Below are positions 16,780 to 25,304 of a stretch of DNA of 64,000 bases, piece after piece. A model generated the notes under the pieces. The model had not been told where the DNA came from. It saw only the letters and a list, made by a program, of their open reading frames with translations, and ran no database searches. Source of the stretch: Alkaliphilus sp. B6464 (lineage in GTDB: Bacteria; Bacillota; Clostridia; Peptostreptococcales; Natronincolaceae); contig NZ_CP058557.1 of assembly GCF_018141165.1 (NCBI RefSeq), positions 2,232,001-2,296,000 on the forward strand. Direction: 5' to 3'. The position numbers were made by a program, and so were the translations under genes. The first letter of the stretch is position 1, and each line of letters begins with the position of its first letter.

Positions 16780-16802
16780 ATAGATTCTTCTTTTTTATAT
16801 AA

Positions 16803-17006
16803 TTAGTACCATCTAATTACTCCACAAGCCAATCTTTTACCCGAATTACCAGCAGGCTGTGTCCGATAGTCATCGGGACTTTCGTGAATTATAACTGTTT
16901 TTCCTACAACATCTGCTACATTAAATTTATTAGTATAAAACCACATTCTTGCTACCCCATCATTGGAAAATAAGACTGGGAAGTCTCCTGCATGATTTCC
17001 ATGAGG
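16803..17006 (-). pseudogene. sodC: sodC 3' half, separated from its 5' half by the 43-kb element
   Basis: Read on the minus strand, this is the C-terminal half of a Cu/Zn superoxide dismutase. It starts at PHG, continues NHAGDFPVLFSNDGVARMWF, includes the copper-ligand region VIIHESPDDY, the conserved Arg region GNSGKRLACG and ends VIRWY, then stop at 16803. It has no start of its own. The matching N-terminal half lies at 60005-60369 on the same strand, ending in the same codons for PHG. The gene is therefore cut in the metal-site loop NQPHG/NHAGD by integration of the element. Confidence 0.93.
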
Positions 17007-17026
17007 GAGTGTATACTCATTGGAGG
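16999..17026 (+). other. attL: left junction of the integrated element
   Basis: CCATGAGG (16999-17006) is the sequence shared with the right junction. It is followed by the left terminal repeat GAGTGTATACTCATTGGAGG (17007-17026). The reverse complement of the right terminal repeat is TAGTGTATACTCATTGGTGG, an 18/20 match. Sequence left of CCATGAGG is sodC coding DNA. Confidence 0.88.
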
Positions 17027-17578
17027 ATATATTATATATATTTACTTAGAGTTTTAATATCGAGGAGATTCGGTATTTTTTATTTTATGATATCGCATAA
17101 TTCGACAAAATATATATGGAAATTGATGTATAATGTAGGTAATTTAAGAACTTTGTTGTGTAATATTTAATAATATAAAAACAATCTAATACTCAAAATG
17201 TAAACACAGATAACTAAGAAATTAATTTTATAATATATTTTAGAATGATGAAAAAGTATTATATTAATCTACAATATAAGTAAATATTTAGAAATTTGGG
17301 TTTGTGAGTAGTAACAAATATTATATATAAAGTGAACTTGGTGTCGGTAATGAAATGTTAGGTGTCATATCAATATGAGTAGGGATCTGGAGTTTTAGTT
17401 CGTTATAATTATAAATTACAAACTATTGAAGTAAAGCATAATAATCAGAATATCAAACTGCAGAGTATAGCAATAATGATAAGCTAAAATCTATTTTTCG
17501 CCCTAGCATTTTATTAAAAATTAAAGAATCAGAAGAAAAATACATCATGATAATGGTACATAGAATTGGGGGGGCAGA
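17027..17578 (+). other. Non-coding left end of the element
   Basis: There is no supported gene in these 552 bp. The stretch near 17067-17105 (TTCGGTATTTTTTATTTTAT, then ATCGCATAATTCG) loosely resembles the hairpin/palindrome part of the array spacers. Otherwise only AT-rich DNA is seen. It probably contains the promoter of the Avs-like gene. Confidence 0.5.
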
Positions 17579-19927
17579 ATGTATAATTATTATAATTTGA
17601 ATGACGTAGAATTTGAAGCCCTATGTAAAGATGTGATGGAAAAAAAACTGTCAACAAATTTGCGCTTATTTGCTAAAGGTCGCGATGGCGGCATTGATCT
17701 TACTAATAATGCAATTACGCATGACTTTATTATTCAGGTAAAACACTATATAGGAAGTAAATTTTCCAATCTTAGGATTACTTTAAAAAACGAAATTAAC
17801 AATGTCCAAAAATGGAAACCAAAACAATATTATGTTTGCTGTGGCATGCACCTTACTGATGCCAATATTAGTGAAATCTATAATATGTTTTCTGAATTTA
17901 TGGATTCAGACAAAAATATTATTTCCCTAAGAGAAATAGATGAATTCCTACAAAAGCCCGAAAATATTGACGTTGTAAGAAAGCATTATAAGTTGTGGTT
18001 ATATGCTTCAAATATATTGAATGAAATATTTAACCAAAACATTTTTATTGATTGTGAAGCACTTTTTAATGACATTGAGGAAGAAAGTAAATATTTTGTG
18101 CAAACTGAAATATATAATCAATGCTTGGAGCACTTGGATAAAAATGGACTATTAATGATAACGGGCGGCCCTGGCGTTGGAAAAACCACTACCTCAAAAA
18201 TGTTGGTTTTATATTTTTCTGTACAAGGGTACAGAGTAAGATACACCACTAATGGAGATATGACCGACATTAAAAATTCTTTGTCAAGTGATAAAGATTC
18301 CAAAGAAATTGTCTTGCTAGATGATTGCCTAGGCCAGCATTATTTTAATATGAAAAATACCCAAGAGGGTGAATTGCTTTCATTGATAAAGTTCGTAAAA
18401 TTATTTAAAAATAAGAAAATAATATTAAACTCAAGAATTACAATTTTTAATGAAGCTAAAGATAGATCTTATGAGTTTAAGATGTTTTTTCAAGAGAAAA
18501 AAATTAGAAATCATACTATTAATATGGAGGATATAACTCCTCTAGAAAAAGCAAAAATTTTCTATAATCATTTAATTTATAAACGTATACCAAAGGAATA
18601 TTATGAGGCTATCAAAAGAAACAAAAAATATTTTAAAATAGTGCATCACAGTAATTATACTCCACGAATAATAGAGCATGTCACTTATAGAACTAATTAT
18701 TTAAAAGTGGCTCCAGAGAGCTATTTTGACTACATATTCGAAAGTTTATCCCACCCGCATGATATATGGAAAAATGAATTTGAGAGACGGCTTAAAGAAG
18801 TGGATAGGGCATTTATTTCTACATTGTATTCTTTGACCGACACCACAGTTCAATATAGTGTACTAAAAGAATGCTTTGATGAACGCTTATTAAAAATGAA
18901 GAATGTAGATTATACAATAAATAATTATGAATCTATATTGACCCGTTTAAACCAATCAATAATAAACCTAGTTGACAATAAAAGAACAATGCATGTAGGC
19001 GTAATTAATCCTTCTGTAAATGATTATATGAAGACTGTATTTAGCGATAATATGCTGGAACTAAATGAAGTGAGGGATTCAATTAAACACTTTAGTCAAT
19101 TTGAACGTTGCTATGCAAAAGAGGATTTACCTAACATTTTCTTTCAGCTTATAGCCAGTGAAGAAATATTTAGCATTGAGTTCTTCTCTCAAGATGAGAA
19201 GAACTATTTTATAGTAGCAAATATTTGCCAATATGAAATAAGGCAACAGCACTATAAACAAACCATTATTGATTATTTAAATAATGCATATGGATATTAC
19301 TATCTGCCATCTAGTGAATGGTTACCGCATATTAAAACTTTAGAAATTTTACTTAATGATAATCTATATTCGTATTACTCATTGTCTTCATTTATTTCAG
19401 ATGAATGCTGCATTAACAATCTTTTTATGGATTTAGACCTAAATGAATTAATTGCTACCATAAATCTTTTGTCCCAATGCTATCGAAGAAATGATATTGA
19501 AGTTTCGTGGTTTAAACCGTTATGCAAAATAGCAATAACTAATGCTATTGCTTCACAGGTGGAGAATGTAGATGCTAGTGAATACTGTGAAAATTATGAC
19601 ATTCAAGATTTGGTTAACGAAAATACTAAAATGTACTATTACGGAGATCACGAAGATATGGAAATTGATAGAGATGCAATCACACAGACATTGGAAAAAT
19701 GGGTAGCGGAAGATATAGAAAATGAAATAATAGAAAAGCTTTCGGAATTAGACGAAACAATTTCCATTCATACAGATAAACTGATTAAAAAAAATCTTAG
19801 TTTGGATGGGTTTGATAGTATTATAGATTCTTGCTTTGAACCTGATTACGATTACGATGAATATCATGGTAGCGATGGAACTGGACAGGAATATATTTCT
19901 GATATTGAGGCAGTATTTGAAAGATAA
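17579..19927 (+). CDS. Mrr-type nuclease fused to nSTAND3-like NTPase (Avs-like antiviral protein)
   Basis: The 782-aa protein has three parts. Residues 1-130 are an Mrr-like PD-(D/E)xK nuclease (GRDGGID with Asp 40; Q53-V-K55). A P-loop STAND NTPase follows, with Walker A GGPGVGKT at 196-203 and Walker B IVLLDDCLG near 245. A long helical C-terminal region (about 420-782) would act as sensor. This order matches antiviral STAND (Avs) proteins, in which binding of a phage protein triggers tetramerisation and nuclease activity. ATG 17579 follows a G-rich ribosome-binding site. It stands alone as the first gene of the element, a typical cargo position. The phage ligand is unknown. Confidence 0.85.
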   Translation: MYNYYNLNDVEFEALCKDVMEKKLSTNLRLFAKGRDGGIDLTNNAITHDFIIQVKHYIGSKFSNLRITLKNEINNVQKWKPKQYYVCCGMHLTDANISEIYNMFSEFMDSDKNIISLREIDEFLQKPENIDVVRKHYKLWLYASNILNEIFNQNIFIDCEALFNDIEEESKYFVQTEIYNQCLEHLDKNGLLMITGGPGVGKTTTSKMLVLYFSVQGYRVRYTTNGDMTDIKNSLSSDKDSKEIVLLDDCLGQHYFNMKNTQEGELLSLIKFVKLFKNKKIILNSRITIFNEAKDRSYEFKMFFQEKKIRNHTINMEDITPLEKAKIFYNHLIYKRIPKEYYEAIKRNKKYFKIVHHSNYTPRIIEHVTYRTNYLKVAPESYFDYIFESLSHPHDIWKNEFERRLKEVDRAFISTLYSLTDTTVQYSVLKECFDERLLKMKNVDYTINNYESILTRLNQSIINLVDNKRTMHVGVINPSVNDYMKTVFSDNMLELNEVRDSIKHFSQFERCYAKEDLPNIFFQLIASEEIFSIEFFSQDEKNYFIVANICQYEIRQQHYKQTIIDYLNNAYGYYYLPSSEWLPHIKTLEILLNDNLYSYYSLSSFISDECCINNLFMDLDLNELIATINLLSQCYRRNDIEVSWFKPLCKIAITNAIASQVENVDASEYCENYDIQDLVNENTKMYYYGDHEDMEIDRDAITQTLEKWVAEDIENEIIEKLSELDETISIHTDKLIKKNLSLDGFDSIIDSCFEPDYDYDEYHGSDGTGQEYISDIEAVFER

Positions 19928-20161
19928 CTGGAACTGAAGTGGCTAGTTGGGAACCTAGTATCATTTGACATACTAATAATCAAATCCGACATTCATGTAT
20001 CAAGTAATAGGTTTTTAAAATATATATACAATATATGTATTATATGTGATATTTTATAAATTATGTTATAATGAGTGTTATCTGAAAGCTATATCAAAAT
20101 GAGATGAAAAAATTATTTATATTTGATGTACAGAACTATTATAAGCATGAGGGGAGAATAA

Positions 20162-21001
20162 ATGGATATAAAAGAGAAAATTATACAAGTTAAGGACTTT
20201 CTAACAAAATCCAATTTACCTGCAAGTGATTATGTTATCAATCCTTATATTGGGTGTCCACATGCTTGTAAATACTGCTATGCTTGTTTTATGAAGCGAT
20301 TTACAGGGCATATGGAAAAATGGGGAACATTTGTTGATATTAAACAGTGTGATAAGCCCATAAGTCTGAAAAAGTTGCAAAATAAATCTGTTTTTCTTTC
20401 TTCTGTGACAGATTGCTATAATTGTTTTGAAGAAAAATATTTAGTTACGAGAAAAATATTAGAACAATTAATACATATAGAATGCTCCATTGGAATTGCT
20501 ACAAAATCCCAACTTATTCTAAGAGATATTGATTTGTTAAAAAAGTGCAAAGATTTAAAGGTGTCTATCTCTATAAATACATTGGATGAAAATTTTAAAG
20601 ATGATATGGATAATGCAAGTAGCATTAGCGACAGGCTTCACACATTAAAAGAATTACATAATCAAGGAATTTATACAGTATTATTTATGTCACCAATCTT
20701 TCCGTATATTACAGATTTTAAAAGGATTATAGAAAAAACCCATACTTATGTTGATGAATATTGGTTTGAAAATCTAAACCTGAGAGGGGAATATAAGCAA
20801 AAAATATTAGACTATATTGATGTAAACTATCCAAACCTATATAGTGAATATGAAAAAATATATATTAAGAGTGAGAAAAAATACTGGAGAGATTTATCTA
20901 TAGAAATAGAAAATTATTGCAATAAAAATGGCATAAAATACATTAATTATTTTTATCATGAAGAATTAGTTAAAGAGAAGCTACATAATCAACGTGCATA
21001 A
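20162..21001 (+). CDS. Radical SAM protein of the mobile-pair B/SPL-like type
   Basis: This 279-aa radical SAM enzyme has the cluster motif C-x3-C-x2-C in GCPHACKYCYACFMKRF (about residues 31-47). The N-terminal KSNLPASDYVINPYIGC is characteristic of the radical SAM mobile-pair B proteins found in Firmicute mobile elements, related to spore photoproduct lyase-like proteins. The usual partner A gene is not adjacent, so it is an orphan here. The reaction is unknown. GGGGAG precedes ATG 20162. Its stop abuts an IS3 transposase remnant. Confidence 0.75.
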   Translation: MDIKEKIIQVKDFLTKSNLPASDYVINPYIGCPHACKYCYACFMKRFTGHMEKWGTFVDIKQCDKPISLKKLQNKSVFLSSVTDCYNCFEEKYLVTRKILEQLIHIECSIGIATKSQLILRDIDLLKKCKDLKVSISINTLDENFKDDMDNASSISDRLHTLKELHNQGIYTVLFMSPIFPYITDFKRIIEKTHTYVDEYWFENLNLRGEYKQKILDYIDVNYPNLYSEYEKIYIKSEKKYWRDLSIEIENYCNKNGIKYINYFYHEELVKEKLHNQRA

Positions 21002-21125
21002 TATAATGAGTATATTGAATCATGGTATAACAGAAAAAGGATTCATAGTTCACTAAATTATTTGACTCCAGAAGCAGTACATAGTGTTGCTTAAGTGGAT
21101 CAAAAAAAGTTAAACTTTTTGTGTC
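21002..21125 (+). mobile_element. IS3-family transposase remnant
   Basis: Codons 21002-21094 encode YNEYIESWYNRKRIHSSLNY, then LTPEAVHSVA and a stop. This is the conserved C-terminal end of IS3-type transposases (integrase core, SLNYLTPxE). It is followed by GTGGATCAAAAAAAGTTAAA, resembling an IS3 terminal repeat. Everything upstream in the transposase gene is missing. Confidence 0.8.
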
Positions 21126-21188
21126 TATGATATTGACCTAAGTCCACGGAACTGTCTCAAAACGAATATTTATAAATTTTAAATGAAT

Positions 21189-21237
21189 AAAAACCATATA
21201 TAAAAGAAGAGTTAAACTTCTTTTATATATGGTTTTT
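21189..21237. terminator. Long perfect hairpin terminator
   Basis: Perfect 21-bp arms (21189-21209 and 21217-21237, beginning AAAAACCATATA) surround a 7-nt loop and are flanked by A- and T-runs. It can act in both directions and insulates the par operon from the radical SAM/IS region. Confidence 0.85.
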
Positions 21238-21319
21238 ATATAAACAGGCTGTCTTATGCATTAGGAGATAGCCCCTTTTTTATTTATTGAAATACAGATT
21301 ACAAAAGGAGGAAATCAAA

Positions 21320-22114
21320 TTGAAAAACAAAATAACTGCAATAGTAAACCAGAAGGGCGGAGTTGGAAAAACAACTACCGCCCTTAATTTATCGTATGCA
21401 CTATCAGAAGAAGGAAAGAAAGTACTGCTTATAGATTTTGATCCACAAGCTAGTTTAACAGTAGCATTAGGGCATAACGGAGAAAATATCTGTAATATAC
21501 AAACTTTGATGGCAGGAGAAATCGAAGAATCTAAGGTTGAAGGGGAGTATGTTATAAAAATCAAAGATAACTTAGATCTTATTCCAGGAACTTTAGATTT
21601 AGCAGGAATAGAAATATCTTTAGTAAATGTAATGAGCAGAGAAATGATTTTAAAACAAGTAATTAAGAAGATAGAAAATGATTACGATTATATTATAATA
21701 GATTGTTCTCCTAGCCTTGGTATGCTTACTATAAATGCGCTGGCAGCTTGCAACAGTATTATTATACCAGTAACTCCTGAATATCTTTCAGCCAAAGGAT
21801 TGGGGCTTCTGATCAGCAGTATAAACAAAATCAAAAAAAGAATTAATACTAATATAGAAATAGATGGAATTCTAATCACAATGATGAATGAAAGAACCAA
21901 CTTATCAAAAGAGATGATAAAAGCATTGAATGAATCTGTTGAATTCGTAAAAAGCAAGTTTAATTTAAATATGAAAATATTTGAAAGTAAAATACCTGTA
22001 TCAGTTAAAACTGGTGAAGCAATACTTAACAGAAAAAGTATAATAGAATATGAACCTAAAAATAAGGTGTCAGAGGCATATCAATATTTTGCATGGGAAT
22101 GGAGTGAAAACTAA
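21320..22114 (+). CDS. parA: ParA/Soj family partition ATPase
   Basis: This 264-aa deviant Walker ATPase segregates the element in its circular, replicating form. Walker A (KGGVGKTT, residues 12-19), the IDFDPQASL box and IIIDCSPSLGMLTINAL are intact. The TTG start at 21320 is chosen because AAAGGAGG is 8 nt upstream. There is no N-terminal helix-turn-helix, as in Soj-type proteins. The parB start lies 2 nt after its stop, so the two form an operon. Confidence 0.95.
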   Translation: MKNKITAIVNQKGGVGKTTTALNLSYALSEEGKKVLLIDFDPQASLTVALGHNGENICNIQTLMAGEIEESKVEGEYVIKIKDNLDLIPGTLDLAGIEISLVNVMSREMILKQVIKKIENDYDYIIIDCSPSLGMLTINALAACNSIIIPVTPEYLSAKGLGLLISSINKIKKRINTNIEIDGILITMMNERTNLSKEMIKALNESVEFVKSKFNLNMKIFESKIPVSVKTGEAILNRKSIIEYEPKNKVSEAYQYFAWEWSEN

Positions 22115-22116
22115 AA

Positions 22117-23106
22117 ATGGCAAAGCCTAATGTAATAAATTTGAATGACTTATTTGGGACTGATGAAGGTGATATACTAGAGAGCTCAGATGTTGGAATA
22201 AAGGAGGTTTACTTATATAAGCTGATCCCTTTTAGAAATCATCCGTTTAAACTATATGAAGGACAACGTTTACAAGATATGATTGAAAGTATTAAGGAGC
22301 ATGGAGTAATAACACCTATTATAGTAAGACCTATGGCTGTACAAGAAGAGCAGTATGAAATACTTTCAGGACATAATAGGGCAAATGCTGCTAAGATTGT
22401 AGGATTAGAAAAAATACCGGCGGTAATTAAAGAAGGATTAACTGATGAAGAAGCTATGCTCATAGTTACAGAAACCAATTTAATACAAAGATCCTTTGCT
22501 GATTTATCTCATTCTGAAAGAGCTAGGGTATTAGTTGAACATTATAATGCGATCAAACATCAAGGGAAGAAAATAGATTTAATAAATGAAATTGAAACAT
22601 TATCAAACACTGATAATTTCAATGAAAACTCAGATTCGTCGCAACTTGCGACGAAAGGTAGGACAGATGCAAAAGTAGGTGAAAATTATAACCTTTCAAA
22701 AGATACAGTGGCACGATATTTAAAAATTGATGCTTTGATTAAGGAATTAAAATCTAGATTAGACAAGGAAGAAATTCCTTTTATAGCAGCGGTAAACTTA
22801 TCATTTCTTAAAGTAGACGAGCAGAATATTATAGAAGAAATATTGAAGGAGAAAAATTTCAAGGTAGATATGAAAAAGGCTGAGATATTAAAATCATTTT
22901 CACAAGGTAGAAATCTTAATTATGATAAAGCCCATGAAGTTCTATCAGGAAAATATTTTGATAAGCCTAAAAAGGCAAAGTCTTTTAAATTAAAACCTAA
23001 GTTGGTAAGTAAATATTTTAATGAAAATCAGACTCAAAAAGAAATTGAAGAAATTATAGAAAATGCTTTGGAAATATACTTTTCAAAAAAAGATGAGATT
23101 GAGTAA
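22117..23106 (+). CDS. parB: ParB/Spo0J family partition protein
   Basis: The 329-aa product carries the ParB N-terminal CTPase domain (about residues 28-120, with GHNRANAAKIVGLEKIPAVI and TETNLIQRSFADLSHSERAR). A central helix-turn-helix DNA-binding domain follows (about 185-215, NLSKDTVARYLKID), then a C-terminal dimerisation region. It loads on parS and works with ParA. The coding sequence contains a 21-bp perfect palindrome at 22635-22655. Its C-terminus ends KKDEIE, reminiscent of, but not matching, the acidic tails of the genes that follow. Confidence 0.94.
   Translation: MAKPNVINLNDLFGTDEGDILESSDVGIKEVYLYKLIPFRNHPFKLYEGQRLQDMIESIKEHGVITPIIVRPMAVQEEQYEILSGHNRANAAKIVGLEKIPAVIKEGLTDEEAMLIVTETNLIQRSFADLSHSERARVLVEHYNAIKHQGKKIDLINEIETLSNTDNFNENSDSSQLATKGRTDAKVGENYNLSKDTVARYLKIDALIKELKSRLDKEEIPFIAAVNLSFLKVDEQNIIEEILKEKNFKVDMKKAEILKSFSQGRNLNYDKAHEVLSGKYFDKPKKAKSFKLKPKLVSKYFNENQTQKEIEEIIENALEIYFSKKDEIE
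22635..22655. promoter_or_regulatory. GC-rich perfect palindrome inside parB (candidate parS)
   Basis: Arms TTCGTCGCAA (22635-22644) and TTGCGACGAA (22646-22655) are exact complements around one central C. It is strikingly GC-rich against the surrounding AT-rich DNA. It falls in the linker between the CTPase and DNA-binding parts of ParB, where protein constraint is low. No other copy was noticed in the window. Confidence 0.45.
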
Positions 23107-23165
23107 GTATTTTTGCAAATGAAATGAAGTTAGAACAATAAAAAATAATAGGGAGTAATAAATAT

Positions 23166-23198
23166 GGATAGCTACATTTTGGCTATCTATTTTTTATT
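23166..23198 (+). terminator. Terminator after parB
   Basis: GATAGC (23167-23172) pairs with GCTATC (23182-23187), followed by TATTTTTTATT. It lies 60 nt after the parB stop. Confidence 0.7.
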
Positions 23199-23265
23199 GT
23201 CTAAACAGACAGAGGATCGACATAAGAATAGTCAAAGTAAACAATTTTATTTTGGAGGGATTTGC

Positions 23266-23568
23266 ATGAAAAATAATATATTAAGTAAAGGAGACATTAT
23301 AAAAACATCTCTTTCTGACTCTACTATGGTACTAAAAGTTCACGAGGATGAAGCCATATTATTCAGTGGGAGGCAATTTGTGGTAGCCCATGGAATAGAG
23401 ATAGAAAATGGGAAACTTTTTTGGCGTCAAGGAGATTATTATGATGAACTTGATGAGCTGTTGAGCAGTAGATTTAAGAAGAATCAAGAAGGAGAAAATG
23501 AAAAAAGGCAGCATGATATTGATATTAATGAAGAACTAGAAAATGATGAAGATGAATTGGAGTTTTAA
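23266..23568 (+). CDS. Small protein with shared acidic C-terminal tail (NDEDELEF)
   Basis: The product is 100 aa; the body is unrecognised (KGDIIKTSLSDSTMVLKVHE suggests a small beta-rich fold). The last residues, ELENDEDELEF, match the tails of the next three long genes. ATG 23266 follows TTTGGAGGG, which rules out the longer upstream frame. It is followed by a terminator nearly identical to the one after the next gene, so these may be repeated one-gene units. If the tail is a secretion signal, this would be a transferred protein. Confidence 0.7.
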   Translation: MKNNILSKGDIIKTSLSDSTMVLKVHEDEAILFSGRQFVVAHGIEIENGKLFWRQGDYYDELDELLSSRFKKNQEGENEKRQHDIDINEELENDEDELEF

Positions 23569-23581
23569 ACAGGTCCAATCT

Positions 23582-23619
23582 GAGCAGGTAGACAAATTTT
23601 GTTTACTTGTTCTTTTTTT
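23582..23619 (+). terminator. Terminator, twin of the one at 24097
   Basis: Arms GAGCAGGTAGACAAA (23582-23596) and TTTGTTTACTTGTTC (23598-23612) plus seven T. Nearly identical sequence recurs after the next gene. Confidence 0.82.
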
Positions 23620-23648
23620 AAAATTAAAATAGAAATGGAGGAATAAAA

Positions 23649-24083
23649 ATGAAATTTTCAAGCAGAAAACACGCTTCAAATTTTAATGAGTTAATAAAAG
23701 AAGATAATACACACCCAAAGGACAGAGAAAGACAAGCTCTGTTTTATATTGTAGCTGGAAATGATGATTTATACAAAAAAAGAAATGCCATTTATGATTT
23801 TAGAGAGAATAGTATAGAACCTGAATGTTTGACCAATGGGAAAATAGATTTTTCCACAAGCTCCAAAGCATTAATACGCTTAGGTTTTAACTTATACAAT
23901 GGTTATAACGATAATGCCATCTCTCCAATAGATATTTTCTATAGCTTAGATAAAGAAAATTACAACTTAGCAATGTGTGCAGTTGATCTTAGATTTGGAA
24001 AGGACATTGTTAGAATGGAATATGATTCGGAGTTCAAACACGAAGAAGAGCTAGAGAACGATGAAGATGAGCTTGAACTATAA
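23649..24083 (+). CDS. DUF6075-like protein with acidic C-terminal tail (NDEDELEL)
   Basis: The 144-aa product resembles the DUF6075 proteins of Firmicute conjugative elements (KHASNFNELI, RQALFYIVAGNDD, AIYDFRENSIEPE, ALIRLGFNLYNGY). The function is unknown. It ends EEELENDEDELEL. The Leu, Glu and Asp codons of this tail differ from those in the other tailed genes, so the similarity is kept at protein level. AATGGAGG precedes ATG 23649. Confidence 0.75.
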   Translation: MKFSSRKHASNFNELIKEDNTHPKDRERQALFYIVAGNDDLYKKRNAIYDFRENSIEPECLTNGKIDFSTSSKALIRLGFNLYNGYNDNAISPIDIFYSLDKENYNLAMCAVDLRFGKDIVRMEYDSEFKHEEELENDEDELEL

Positions 24084-24096
24084 ATAGCTCCCATTT

Positions 24097-24134
24097 GAGC
24101 AGGTAGACTAATTTTGTTTACTTGCTCTTTTTTT
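24097..24134 (+). terminator. Terminator, twin of the one at 23582
   Basis: Arms GAGCAGGTAGACTAA (24097-24111) and TTGTTTACTTGCTC (24114-24127) plus seven T. Confidence 0.82.
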
Positions 24135-24164
24135 ATAAAAATATTAGTAATTGGAGGTATATTA

Positions 24165-25151
24165 ATGGCATATGAAAAGCGTAGATTTACAGAAGATCAG
24201 ATTCAGCTTGCTAGCGACACTAATTTACTTGAATATGCAAAACAATTTTTTGAAGTTAAGAAAGTTGGAAACAACTCATATAAAATAGATGGCTTTGGTG
24301 GACTTCATATAAATCCAGAGGAAAATAAATGGAACTGTTTTTCTCAGGGCAAAGGAGGTGGAGCAATACAATTTGTAATGTTCACAGAGAATAAATCATG
24401 GGTGGAAGCAGTGAAGCAGCTTTTAGGAATCTCTTCTGATTTAAAAAATATCCGTATGAGGAATCATAACATTGAAATAAAAGATAGGCCAAAAGAAAAG
24501 ATTTTACTTCCCAAGAAAAATAATACTTACAAACATATGATGGCGTATCTTATTAAAACAAGAAAAATAGATAAAGGTATCGTCTATAAATTGATAAAAG
24601 AAAAGAAATTATATGAAGATCAGTATAAAAATTGTGTTTTTGTAGGTCATGATAATAAAGGAGCAGTAAAATATGCCAGTATACGAGGAACAAATACCAA
24701 TATGGATAGATTCAGAGGTGATGTAAAAAATTCTGATAAAGCCTATAGTTTTTCTATTGAAGGTGGCGAAGGTGATGATAAAATATTTGTTTTTGAATCA
24801 CCGATAGATGCTATGAGTTATTTAACCATTCATAAAGTGAAGAGTAATAATCAAGAGTTTAGAGGACATGTATTATCCTTAGGTGGATTATCGGATAAAG
24901 CATTGGAAAGATATTTAAATCAATATTCTGATATAAAAGAGATCAATCTATGCCTAGATAATGATAGTGAAGGAATTGTAGTTGCGAATCGATTAAGAGA
25001 AGAATATAAAAGTAAATTTACCGTGAACATACAGTACCCTACAGGAAAAGATTATAATGATGATCTGCGAAGCTTAGCTACACCAAATAAAAAAATAAAA
25101 AAAGAATTTGGAGAGAGAGATACAGAGGAGGAAGAGGAGCTAGAACTATAG
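24165..25151 (+). CDS. Toprim/DUF3991-type primase-like protein with acidic tail (EEEEELEL)
   Basis: The product is 328 aa. The N-terminal region (about 1-90) resembles the primase-associated CHC2-like domain of mobile elements (NSYKIDGFGGLHINPEENKW, then NCFSQGKGGGAI), without a full Cys set. The C-terminal half is a Toprim fold with the catalytic Glu in FVFESPIDAMSYL and D-x-D in LCLDNDSEG. It would prime the transferred strand in donor or recipient. Plasmid primases such as RP4 TraC are known to be transferred. It ends ERDTEEEEELEL, the shared tail. ATG 24165 follows TTGGAGG. Confidence 0.85.
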   Translation: MAYEKRRFTEDQIQLASDTNLLEYAKQFFEVKKVGNNSYKIDGFGGLHINPEENKWNCFSQGKGGGAIQFVMFTENKSWVEAVKQLLGISSDLKNIRMRNHNIEIKDRPKEKILLPKKNNTYKHMMAYLIKTRKIDKGIVYKLIKEKKLYEDQYKNCVFVGHDNKGAVKYASIRGTNTNMDRFRGDVKNSDKAYSFSIEGGEGDDKIFVFESPIDAMSYLTIHKVKSNNQEFRGHVLSLGGLSDKALERYLNQYSDIKEINLCLDNDSEGIVVANRLREEYKSKFTVNIQYPTGKDYNDDLRSLATPNKKIKKEFGERDTEEEEELEL

Positions 25152-25202
25152 CACTTCTTCTTTTTTTATCAATAAAAATCAATCGGAATGGAGGTTAATA
25201 GT

Positions 25203-25301
25203 TTGATACCAAATAAAGAGAAGGAAAATGAAACTCTGATTATATTCATTGATATAGAAACGATTTCTGAAGAAGAAGTAATGGAAGATGTGGAGGATTA
25301 G
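25203..25301 (+). CDS. Acidic 32-residue peptide
   Basis: TTG 25203 opens a short frame with AATGGAGG about 8 nt upstream. It ends 3 nt before the ArdC start, so it is probably translated and coupled to it. The product is very acidic (ETISEEEVMEDVED end) with one hydrophobic strand (TLIIFIDIE). It has no recognised family. It could be a DNA mimic or a small modulator; that is speculation. Confidence 0.5.
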   Translation: MIPNKEKENETLIIFIDIETISEEEVMEDVED

Positions 25302-25304
25302 GAT

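Noticed and set aside
16949-17170. A 73-codon plus-strand frame across the left junction
   Set aside because: It overlaps the sodC 3' half on the other strand and crosses attL; no ribosome-binding site.
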